From assembly GCA_029718625.1 (NCBI GenBank), contig CM056389.1, forward strand, positions 11,332,117-11,396,116: a stretch of 64,000 nt of DNA, in the 5' to 3' direction. Of the stretch, positions 24,714 through 35,849 are shown one piece after another. Made by a program: the position numbers and the translations under genes. The stretch's first letter is position 1. The number at the start of each line of letters is the position of its first letter. The notes under the pieces were generated by a model. It made no database searches. It had not been told where the DNA came from and saw only the letters and a list, made by a program, of their open reading frames with translations. The stretch comes from Synaphobranchus kaupii. Taxonomy: Eukaryota > Chordata > Actinopteri > Anguilliformes > Synaphobranchidae.

Positions 24714-26430
24714 GGCTCTGGTGAGCACGGTCACGTTCTGAGAGAGAGAGAGCATCATGTTACAGTGTGTGTATGTCCAGTCGTGACAGTGTGCCAAACA
24801 GGCCTGTGTTGATTGTGTTTTTGCACTGAGGCTGTATGTGGCCTTCACTTACTTGCGTAAAGGGTGATAAAAAGGTGGCTCAGAGGGCTCTGGTGAGCAC
24901 GGTCACGTTCTGAGAGAGAGAGAGCATCATGTTACAGTGTGTGTATGTCCAGTCGTGACAGTGTGCCAAACAGGCCTGTGTTGATTGTGTTTTTGCACTG
25001 AGGCTGTATGTGGCCTTCACTTACTTGCGTAAAGGGTGATAAAAAGGTGGCTCAGAGGGCTCTGGTGAGCACGGTCACGTTCTGAGAGAGAGAGAGCATC
25101 ATGTTACAGTGTGTGTATGTCCAGTCGTGACAGTGTGCCAAACAGGCCTGTGTTGATTGTGTTTTTGCACTGAGGCTGTATGTGGCCTTCACTTACTTAC
25201 GTAAAGGGTGATAAAATGGTGGCTCAGAGGGCTCTGGTGAGCACGGTCACGTTCTGAGAGAGAGAGAGCATCATGTTACAGTGTGTGTATGTCCAGTCGT
25301 GACAGTGTGCCAAACAAGCCTCTGTTAATTGTGTTTTTGCACTGAGGCTGTATGTGGCCTTCACTTACTTGCGTAAAGGGTGATAAAAAGGTGGCTCAGA
25401 GGGCTCTGGTGAGCACGGTCACGTTCTGAGAGAGAGAGAGCATCATGTTACAGTGTGTGTATGTCCAGTCGTGACAGTGTGCCAAACAGGCCTGTGTTTA
25501 TTGTGTTTTTGCACTGAGGCTGTATGTGGCCTTCACTTACTTGCGTAAAGGGTGATAAAAAGGTGGCTCAGAGGGCTCTGGTGAGCACGGTCACGTTCTG
25601 AGAGAGAGAGAGCATCATGTTACAGTGTGTGTATGTCCAGTCGTGACAGTGTGCCAAACAGGCCTGTGTTGATTGTGTTTTTGCACTGAGGCTGTATGTG
25701 GCCTTCACTTACTTGCGTAAAGGGTGATAAAAAGGTGGCTCAGAGGGCTCTGGTGAGCACGGTCACGTTCTGAGAGAGAGAGAGCATCATGTTACAGTGT
25801 GTGTATGTCCAGTCGTGACAGTGTGCCAAACAGGCCTGTGTTGATTGTGTTTTTGCACTGAGGCTGTATGTGGCCTTCACTTACTTACGTAAAGGGTGAT
25901 AAAAAGGTGGCTCAGAGGGCTCTGGTGAGCACGGTCACGTTCTGAGAGAGAGAGAGCATCATGTTACAGTGTGTGTATGTCCAGTCGTGACAGTGTGCCA
26001 AACAGGCCTCTGTTAATTGTGTTTTTGCACTGAGGCTGTATGTGGCCTTCACTTACTTGCGTAAAGGGTGATAAAAAGGTGGCTCAGAGGGCTCTGGTGA
26101 GCACGGTCACGTTCTGAGAGAGAGAGAGCATCATGTTACAGTGTGTGTATGTCCAGTCGTGACAGTGTGCCAAACAGGCCTGTGTTAATTGTGTTTTTGC
26201 ACTGAGGCTGTATGTGGCCTTCACTTACTTGCGTAAAGGGTGATAAAAAGGTGGCTCAGAGGGCTCTGGTGAGCACGGTCACGTTCTGAGAGAGAGCATC
26301 ATGTTACAGTGTGTGTATGTCCAGTCGTGACAGTGTGCCAAACAGGCCTGTGTTGATTGTGTTTTTGCACTGAGGCTGTATGTGGCCTTCACTTACTTGA
26401 GTAAAGGGTGATAAAATGGTGGCTCAGATG
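24714..26430. repeat. 172-bp tandem repeat, 10 units (copy 2)
   Basis: Units start at 24714 and every 172 bp to 26262. That is three more than in the first large copy. The diverged part-unit follows at about 26456-26560. Confidence 0.95.
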
Positions 26431-26663
26431 GGTTGGGGCTACAGAAATGTATTTGGGGCTCTGGTGAGCAGAGTCAAGTTCTGGAAGAGAGAGAGATTGA
26501 AGCATCATGTTACAGTTTGACAGTGTGCCAGACAGGCCTGTGTTGATTGTGTTTTTGCTCATTTAAGGGACATTGAAAAATAACATTATAATGACTTCAT
26601 ATCTTCTAGATATAGCTTTTTTGTATTTTCTAGGTGTGTATCACTGACACAGATCAGAAAATA

Positions 26664-29600
26664 GCAAAGAGAGTGAGCAGAGACGCATAGACACTATTTA
26701 CAGCAAAGAGAGTGAGGAGAGACGCATAGACCACACCTTCAGCAAAGAGAGTGAGGAGAGACGCATAGACAGCAACTATAGCAGAGTGAGGAGAGACGCA
26801 TAGACTCTATTTACAGCAAAGAGAGTGAGGAGACGCATAGACGCTATTTACAGCAAAGAGAGTGAGTAGAGACGCATAGACCCCACCTACAGCAAAGAGA
26901 GTGAGGAGAGACTCATAGACACTATTTACAGCAAAGAGAGTGAGGAGACACGCATTGACCCCACCTACAGCAAAGAGAGTGAGGAGAGACACATAGACCC
27001 CACCTACAGCAAAGAGAGTGAGGAGAGACGCATAGACAGCAACTATAGCAGAGAAGAGTGAGGACAGACGCATAGACCCCACCTACAACAAAGAGAGTGA
27101 GGAGAGACGCATAGACACTATTTACAGCAAAGAGAGTGAGGAGAGACGCATAGACTCTATTTACAGCAAACAGAGTGAGGAGAGACGCATTACAGCAAAG
27201 AGAGTGAGGAGAGACGAATAGACCCCCACCTACAGCAAAGAGAGTGAGGAGAGACGCATAGACACTATTTACAGCAAATAGAGTGAGGAGAGACGCATAG
27301 ACAGCAATTATAGCAAAGAGAGTGAGGAGAGACAGAGAGTGGGGAGAGACACATAGACCCCCACCTACAGCAAAGAGAGTGAGGAGAGACGCATAGACGC
27401 TATTTACAGCAAAGAGAGTGAGTAGAGACGCATAGACCCCACCTACAGCAAAGAGAGTGAGGAGAGACGCATAGACAGCAACTATAGCAAAGAGAGTGAG
27501 GAGAGACACATAGACCCCACCTACAGCAAAGAGAGTGAGGAGAGACTCATAGACACTATTTACAGCAAAGAGAGTGAGGAGACACGCATTGACCCCACCT
27601 ACAGCAAAGAGAGTGAGGAGAGACACATAGACCCCACCTACAGCAAAGAGAGTGAGGAGAGACGCATAGACAGCAACTATAGCAGAGAAGAGTGAGGACA
27701 GACGCATAGACCCCACCTACAGCAAAGAGAGTGAGGAGAGACACATAGACCCCACCTACAGCAAAGAGAGTGAGGAGAGACGCATAGACAGCAACTATAG
27801 CAGAGAAGAGTGAGGACAGACGCATAGACCCCACCTACAACAAAGAGAGTGAGGAGAGACGCATAGACACTATTTACAGCAAACAGAGTGAGGAGAGACG
27901 CATAGACTCTATTTACAGCAAAGAGAGTGAGGAGAGACGCATAGACACTATTTACAGCAAAGAGAGTGAGGAGAGACGCATAGACAGCAACTATAGCAAA
28001 GAGAGTGAGGAGAGACGCATAGACACTATTTACAGCAAAGAGAGTGAGGAGAGACGCATAGACACTATTTACAGCAAACAGAGTGAGGAGAGACGCATAG
28101 ACTCTATTTACAGCAAAGAGAGTGAGGAGAGACGCATAGACAGCAACTATAGCAAAGAGAGTGAGGAGAGACGCATAGACACTATTTACAGCAAAGAGAG
28201 TGAGGAGAGACGCATAGACACTATTTACAGCAAACAGAGTGAGGAGAGACGCATAGACTCTATTTACAGCAAAGAGAGTGAGGAGAGACGCATAGACAGC
28301 AACTATAGCAAAGAGAGTGAGGAGAGACGCATAGACACTATTTACAGCAAAGAGAGTGAGGAGAGACGCATAGACAGCAACTATAGCAAAGAGAGTGAGG
28401 AGAGACGCATAGACACTATTTACAGCAAAGAGAGTGAGGACAGACGCATAGACCCCACCTACAGCAAAGAGAGTGAGGAGAGACGCATAGACACTATTTA
28501 CAGCAAAGAGAGTGAGGACAGACGCATAGACCCCACCTACAGCAAAGAGAGTGAGGACAGACGCATGACCCCCACCTACAGCAAAGAGTGAGGAGAGACG
28601 CATAGACAGCAACTATAGCACAGAGAGTGAGGAGAGACACATAGACCCCCACCTACAGCAAAGAGAGTGAGGAGAGACGCATAGACAGCAACTATAGCAA
28701 AGAGAGTGAGGAGAGACGCATAGACACTATTTACAGCAAAGAGAGTGAGGAGAGACGAATAGACCCCCACCTACAGCAAAGAGAGTGAGGACAGACGCAT
28801 GACCCCCACCTACAGCAAAGAGAGTGAGGAGAGACGCATAGACAGCAACTATAGCACAGAGAGTGAGGAGAGACACATAGACCCCCACCTACAGCAAAGA
28901 GAGTGAGGAGAGACGCATAGACAGCAACTATAGCAAAGAGAGTGAGGAGAGACGCATAGACACTATTTACAGCAAAGAGAGTGAGGAGAGACGAATAGAC
29001 CCCCACCTACACCAAAGAGAGTGAGGAGAGACGCATAGACACTATTTCTAGAGACACATAGACCCCACCTTCAGCAAAGAGAGTGAGGAGAGACGCATAG
29101 ACACTATTTACAGCAAAGAGAGTGAGGACAGACGCATGACCCCCACCTACAGCAAAGAGTGAGGAGAGACGCATAGACAGCAACTATAGCACAGAGAGTG
29201 AGGAGAGACGCATAGACACTATTTACAGCAAAGAGAGTGAGGAGAGACACATAGACAGCAACTATAGCAAAGAGAGTGAGGAGAGACGCATAGACACTAT
29301 TTACAGCAAAGAGAGTGAGGACAGACGCATAGACCCCACCTACAGCAAAGAGAGTGAGGACAGACGCATGACCCCCACCTACAGCAAAGAGTGAGGAGAG
29401 ACGCATAGACAGCAACTATAGCACAGAGAGTGAGGAGAGACGCATAGACACTATTTACAGCAAAGAGAGTGAGGAGAGACACATAGACCCCCACCTACAG
29501 CAAAGAGAGTGAGGAGAGACGCATAGACAGCAACTATAGCAAAGAGAGTGAGGAGAGACGCATAGACACTATTTACAGCAAATAGAGTGAGGAGAGACGA

Positions 29601-31862
29601 ATAGACCCCCACCTACAGCAAAGAGAGTGAGGAGAGACGTATAGACCCCACCTACAGCAAAGAGAGTGAAGAGAGACGCATAGACACTATTTACAGCAAA
29701 GAGAGTGAGGAGAGACGCATATACACTATTTACAGCAAAGAGAGTGAGGAGAGACGCATAGACACTATTTACAGCAAAGAGAGTGAGGAGAGATGCATAG
29801 ACACTATTTACAGCAAAGAGAGTGAGGAGAGACACAAAGACAGCAACTACAGCAAAGAGAGTGAGGAGAGACGCATAGACACTATTTACAGCAAATAGAG
29901 TGAGGAGAGACGTATAGACCCCACCTTCAGCAAAGAGAGTGAGGAGAGACGCATAGACAGCAATTATAGCAAAGAGAGTGAGGAGAGACACATAGACCCC
30001 ACCTTCAGCAAAGAGAGTGAGGAGAGACGCATAGACAGCAACTATAGCAAAGAGAGTGAGGAGAGACGCATAGACAGCAACTATAGCAAAGAGAGTGAGG
30101 AGAGACGCATAGACACTATTTACAGCAAAGAGAGTGAGGACAGACGCATAGACCCCACCTACAGCAAAGAGAGTGAGGACAGACGCATGACCCCCACCTA
30201 CAGCAAAGAGTGAGGAGAGACGCATAGACAGCAACTACAGCAAAGAGAGTGAGGAGAGACGCATAGACACTATTTACAGCAAATAGAGTGAGGAGAGACG
30301 TATAGACCCCACCTTCAGCAAAGAGAGTGAGGAGAGACGCATAGACAGCAATTATAGCAAAGAGAGTGAGGAGAGACACATAGACCCCACCTTCAGCAAA
30401 GAGAGTGAGGAGAGACGCATAGACTCTATTTACAGCAAAGAGAGTGAGGAGACGCATAGACGCTATTTACAGCAAAGAGAGTGAGTAGAGACGCATAGAC
30501 CCCACCTACAGCAAAGAGAGTGAGGAGAGACGCATAGACAGCAACTATAGCAAAGAGAGTGAGGAGAGACACATAGACCCCACCTACAGCAAAGAGAGTG
30601 AGGAGAGACTCATAGACACTATTTACAGCAAAGAGAGTGAGGAGACACGCATTGACCCCACCTACAGCAAAGAGAGTGAGGAGAGACACATAGACCCCAC
30701 CTACAGCAAAGAGAGTGAGGAGAGACGCATAGACAGCAACTATAGCAGAGAAGAGTGAGGACAGACGCATAGACCCCACCTACAGCAAAGAGAGTGAGGA
30801 GAGACACATAGACCCCACCTACAGCAAAGAGAGTGAGGAGAGACGCATAGACAGCAACTATAGCAGAGAAGAGTGAGGACAGACGCATAGACCCCACCTA
30901 CAACAAAGAGAGTGAGGAGAGACGCATAGACACTATTTACAGCAAACAGAGTGAGGAGAGACGCATAGACTCTATTTACAGCAAAGAGAGTGAGGAGAGA
31001 CGCATAGACAGCAACTATAGCAAAGAGAGTGAGGAGAGACGCATAGACACTATTTACAGCAAAGAGAGTGAGGAGAGACGCATAGACAGCAACTATAGCA
31101 AAGAAAGTGAGGAGAGACGCATAGACACTATTTACAGCAAAGAGAGTGAGGACAGACGCATAGACCCCACCTACAGCAAAGAGTGAGGAGAGACGCATAG
31201 ACAGCAACTATAGCACAGAAGTGAGGAGAGACACATAGACCCCCACCTACAGCAAAGAGAGTGAGGAGAGACGCATAGACAGCAACTATAGCAAAGAGAG
31301 TGAGGAGAGACGCATAGACACTATTTACAGCAAAGAGAGTGAGGAGAGACGAATAGACCCCCACCTACAGCAAAGAGAGTGAGGACAGACGCATGACCCC
31401 CACCTACAGCAAAGAGTGAGGAGAGACGCATAGACAGCAACTATAGCACAGAGAGTGAGGAGAGACACATAGACCCCCACCTACAGCAAAGAGAGTGAGG
31501 AGAGACGCATAGACAGCAACTATAGCAAAGAGAGTGAGGAGAGACGCATAGACACTATTTACAGCAAAGAGAGTGAGGAGAGACGAATAGACCCCCACCT
31601 ACAGCAAAGAGAGTGAGGAGAGACGCATAGACTCTATTTACAGCAAAGAGAGTGAGGAGAGACGCATAGACAGCAACTATAGCAAAGAGAGTGAGGAGAG
31701 ACGCATAGACACTATTTACAGCAAAGAGAGTGAGGAGAGATGCATAGACACTATTTACAGCAAAGAGAGTGAGGAGAGACGCATAGACCCTACAGCAAAG
31801 ATAGTGAGGAGAGACGCATAGACAGCAACTACAGCAAAGAGAGTGAGGAGAGACGCATTGAC
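26664..31862. repeat. 39-bp minisatellite, about 130 units
   Basis: The unit agcaaagagagtgaggagag plus a 19-bp half repeats for 5.2 kb. The second half has three main variants: cactatttac, cagcaactat and ccccacctac. Because 39 is a multiple of three, long open frames occur on both strands. On the plus strand the unit reads SKESEERRIDTIY with variants ending SNY and PTY; on the minus strand it gives hydrophobic 13-residue repeats. Blocks are duplicated: the variant agtagagacg recurs at about 26865, 27421 and 30484 with matching neighbours. I do not call a gene, since frames shift and no start, splice or unique domain is attached. Confidence 0.95.
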
Positions 31863-32518
31863 TAGTGAGGAACACAAGGACCAGGGACGGAACACAGGAC
31901 CTCACAAAATCTTGATTAGGTAACACTTTTTTCTGGTATAATTATAATAATATGGTATAATTCCAAAATATAGTTGAATAAGTTATTGAATAAAACATTA
32001 AGTTACCTATATTTGGACAGACCTTTTTTTGTTATTATTTCTTTATACACTTCTTGGTTTAGTCAACAGATTTTATATAGGTAATTTTTTTCCTATCTCA
32101 AGGCAGATGGATTACAGAAAAAGAGAATGGGCTTCAATTGTTTGTGTAACATTATCAATATTGTACTTTTCACATTCATCCCAATCCCACACTCTCAAAA
32201 CACATTTATTTATGTATTTATTATTTTCACAAATAAAAAACAAATGCAAGTACACAAAGTAATTGACAGAAATATGCAAGAGAGTTTGGAAACCCTACAG
32301 GCAGAGAGGGTATTGAGACGGAAGGGGAAACTGTGGGCTAAAACATGTCGTGGGTGGGGCCTTAGCGGGGCTGTGAAGGTGATTGCGAGAAAAAAATAAG
32401 CAGACAAGAATCTGGTCTGAATGCATTGGAGTCAACGGGGAATTTTCCAAATGTGGGCTTCTCTTGCTTATATCGTTTTGTGACAATGTTTCATATATGT
32501 GCGGTTCATTTCTCAATA
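31863..32518. other. No gene seen
   Basis: AT-rich sequence after the minisatellite. Short overlapping frames in several phases have no recognisable content. Confidence 0.5.
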
Positions 32519-33535
32519 TTATACCATGGCTTGGCTAAATACTCGATTCTGATTGGCTGGAGGGTGGGCATTTATTTCGTTAAACCGCCCGGCAATGAAG
32601 TAGCACCGGCAACATTTTGATCACCGTTCTAAATTAATACGCCGTCTACGTTATCTGCTGCCAGCGCCATTAGAGTCGACACTTTCATGAATGGTATCCA
32701 TAGCAACACCAACAGCTGATTAATAAAGCCGGCAAATAACGCTACATTCGCCGATTTAAAATGTTTGTATTCGCCAAATATCTTAGTTACAACAACTTTA
32801 ATCTAGCAAAGAAGTTTTGTGGTTAGAGGTGCAGTATTTATTCAGTTTGGAAATATGAACGTAACATAGTAGGGCTTTACCTAGCTAATGTAACGCTGAC
32901 GTGAGCAACGCTGGTTGCGAATGCGAACAAGTTACTTCACAAAGCACGTTAATCTGTATATTAAAAAAACATTTTATCCAGCGAAATGTCTTAGATATGA
33001 CAATTAACAGTAACAAACTCTGTATCTACAGTAGGCTATTTTTTTCAGATGTTCCCATCTCATGATGCAGATCGTGAAATGCAATTTCCTTAGCCGTGGG
33101 CTGTTTAAAATAGGCTGTGACCAAAGCATTTTTAAAAAGCAAGACGGAGAGAGGGAGGTAAATTGAGTTGCGGTTTCATGCAATTTTCTTAAATTATCTA
33201 ACTAATGACAAAAATAACCAAAATTGGTGCTAATTTTATGGTATAAAGTTGAGAAGGAACTATTTGCTTCCATATAGAATCAATTGTTTTCAGAACTACC
33301 AACGAGAGGTTTTTGCATAACTACGGACAAAATAGAACTAGTAACGAGAAATAGAAGCAGCAACGAGATGTTTTCTGTTCAAATAGAACTATCAACGAGC
33401 AGTTTTGCATGACAACGGCAAACTACATGCCAAAATGGCCTCGGAAGGATATTTAAATTTCAGCTGATAAAGTCGATAAAAATCAATAAATATAAATGTG
33501 ACTATATATAATAATTGTTGGTAACCATGGTATAA
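32519..33535. mobile_element. Possible ~1-kb repeat with ttataccatgg ends
   Basis: An 11-bp terminal match: ttataccatgg at the left and ccatggtataa at the right. The left 120 bp resembles 664-780 in the first large copy (shared tactcgattctgattgg and, further on, ttctaaattaat), so this is a dispersed family. No clear target-site duplication is visible. The interior has diverged short repeats of the type agaacta..aacgag at about 33291-33405. It is non-coding. Confidence 0.4.
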
Positions 33536-33537
33536 GC

Positions 33538-33681
33538 GCAATAATGACCTCGGAGCCAGGCATTACACAGTTTAAATGCCCTTCGCGGAGGGAAATTGCC
33601 CTCGGCTGCGCCTCGGGCAATTTACTACCTCCGCGTCGGGCATTTAAACTGTGTAATGCCCGGCTCCTCGGTCATTATTGC
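33538..33681. repeat. 144-bp palindrome (two nested stems)
   Basis: The outer arms gcaataatgacc and ggtcattattgc enclose cattacacagtttaaatgcc paired with its complement near 33638-33660. The inner arms cgcggagg...ttgccctcgg and ccgagg-type sequence pair around ctgcgc. Nearly the whole region could extrude as a cruciform. GC-rich arms sit in AT-rich surroundings. Confidence 0.85.
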
Positions 33682-33923
33682 TTACTAAATGAGATGTATA
33701 GAGGAATTACACCCTAATTTAACATTTGTGAGATAAGTAGTTTTTTAGAGAATTAACTTTGTTTAACGCCTGCGCCGATTCGTGTGGGGAAATCTCGTGC
33801 AGGCTAGCGCTAACGTTACGTCAGATACGTAGCTGCTCCTAGCACCAAGCCAGCTATCTAGCTTCTTGATATCATATTAAATGCATAAACACCTTTAGCC
33901 AAATAAATAATGTCTATAACCTT

Positions 33924-35012
33924 ACATTTCCTATGTGTGTGTGTGTCATTTTTCATTTGGTCAAATAGCCACTGCTGACAATGCCAATGGCACTCCAATG
34001 TGTAGCTACAACAATGATAGCTAACTGCAGCAGCTAGCTAGCTAGGCTACATTCCATCACAGAAATATTTTCTAGTTAAATAGAGCGGGAAAATAGTAAA
34101 TCGCTGAAAACTTTGTGGCAAAGACCGTCTCTAATTGCTGCATGTGGCAGGCTATTTCTGGTTCTGTGAGGGGGAGTTGTAAGGTTCGGAGAACCAAACG
34201 CGACCGATAAGGATTTCTAAAAACGTATCTACAGAGAGATACGCCACAAAACGCGAAAGTAGGCGCACCAGGACTGGGATAACACAGGATCGGGAGCAAA
34301 ACTTCCCTAGCACAAGGCAAAACAAAGCAACCTCCAAAAACTGAGGCGAGCTCGATAAACAGTGAGAATAACTAACAAAAGAACCTGATGCACCAAATAA
34401 TTAGGCGTAACAAGAGGTGATGAAACAAAACTAAACTCGAAAAAACGAGTGAAGGAAAAGAATAGAAAAGACCTGTTAGCCAAAGCTCTTGTGGCAAAAG
34501 AGCTGAACACAATTGGCAGCAGGTAAAAAGAATAAAGGATAAAGAATGATTGGAAAGGAAAGAGAAAACCAATCTAATCCTAAATCTTATAACCGGACTT
34601 GCTGTGTTTCCTTTTCGTACTAACCAGAAATGCAGCGACCGAAATTCCTATACCTTACTGACTTTGTATGTCAACATAGCAAAAACAATCTCGAAGTGCG
34701 GAAGTCCTGAGGTATTTATAGCCGGCAGGAAACGCAAAACAGGTGAAGGGAATAATTGTCGGGCAAGACAAGAATACCAGAACGGATGCAAAAAAAATCC
34801 GATAGAGCATCCTGACGACGCCAAAAAGGAAACCAAAAACGTAGAAAAGCAAAGGCTGCAAATAACCATGACAGGTACAGAATGAAAAAATACCAAATTA
34901 ACAGTCAGTTAATTCATTGTTGTAGCTACACAGTGCCATTGGCATTGTCAGCAGTGTGTATTTTACCAAATGACAAGCAAACACTCACACACAATGTAAA
35001 TAGGCAATGTAA
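33924..35012. repeat. Inverted repeat pair flanking ~0.9 kb
   Basis: The 33924-34017 region and the reverse complement of 34916-35012 match well. The best block is ctgctgacaatgccaatggc, followed by tgtagctacaacaatga. The DNA between (about 34160-34878) is A-rich on the plus strand and ends ataaccatgacag, resembling the ends of the split repeat at 38056/52402. The small frames inside are not recognised. Confidence 0.65.
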
Positions 35013-35259
35013 CAAGAGAATCTTTGATGATATGTTTCTAAGTGCAAAGTGTTTCAAACAAAACCTTCATTATCCCACTATATGTTTAGACATAGGCTAT
35101 AGATCTATCATGCACATTTGTACATTAACAGCAGCACAATTTAGAGTAGTTCTGTATGTGATACTGGTTATTTTACATAGAAGACTGTGTACACACTTAA
35201 AAACTAAATATCACTTGCTGCTGGAGTGCATAAATACAGCGGCATTTCATTTTGACTGA

Positions 35260-35845
35260 TACCTGTGATGTTCTCACTCCCGTCCTCTTGTTTTCCGTGT
35301 TTTCCTTCTCCCCTCGTTTCATGTTCGTCTCCCTCTAGTTCGTTTCCCCGTGCTGCAGGTTGGGAGTGGTTTTTCCCTTTCGCGTCACTCCGTTTTGCAT
35401 GCATTACACACACTCTCTGCTCCATTATCACCCTCTCATACATTCGCACGCAGCACTTAATTGATTCTCATTAATGTTTGTATTAAGTCACCCGGTGTTC
35501 TCTGTCCTGTGCCAGTTCGTTAACTCTCCTTGCGTGGATCTCTGGCCTTGTCTTGGTGATACCTAGTATCCAGTCTAGTCTAGCATTTAAATCATTTGTC
35601 TTGTAACTCGCCCCTCCACTCCGTCTGGTTTCCGTCTAGCTCTCGCCTGGAACGGCGCTTCCTGCTGTTCGCTTATCCCTGCCTCGCTGTACTAACTTTG
35701 TCTGCTTGAGTCTACCAACCTGCAGTTGTTTGCTAACCCTGCCTGTGTTGCGGTTTCTTGCCAAACCATCTGCCGTGTGAGCATGCAGTCGGGGTTCCAG
35801 CTCTCCCACTCTGCGGCGGTGCCTGCCTGGTATCTGTTATAGCAT
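35260..35845. other. CT-rich non-coding stretch
   Basis: A pyrimidine-rich plus strand (cttctcccct, ctcgcccctccactccg) with no open frame of note. It could be the reverse complement of an A-rich repeat such as the one at 34160-34878, or untranslated sequence of a retroelement. I cannot classify it. Confidence 0.4.
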
Positions 35846-35849
35846 GTTA

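Larger units (their letters stand above)
13869..26663. repeat. Large direct duplication, copy 2
   Basis: This is the second copy of 1-11994. Relative to copy 1 it has one extra ~260-bp unit near 15749-16650, a shorter G-run (20 versus 23), longer GT and AT microsatellites (near 21980 and 22605), 5 extra bases near 23340 and three extra 172-bp units. Such differences are typical of alleles or very young paralogues. At 26663 the copy ends in the middle of matching sequence, and the 39-bp minisatellite follows with no spacer. Confidence 0.95.

Noticed and set aside
26922..28612. Minus-strand frames of 264 and 311 codons with hydrophobic 13-residue repeats
   Set aside because: They arise from the 39-bp minisatellite because the unit is divisible by three. 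The opposite strand is open too, and no unique coding sequence is attached.
26664..31862. CRISPR-like array
   Set aside because: No spacers: units are contiguous variants of one 39-bp sequence, in a eukaryotic context.
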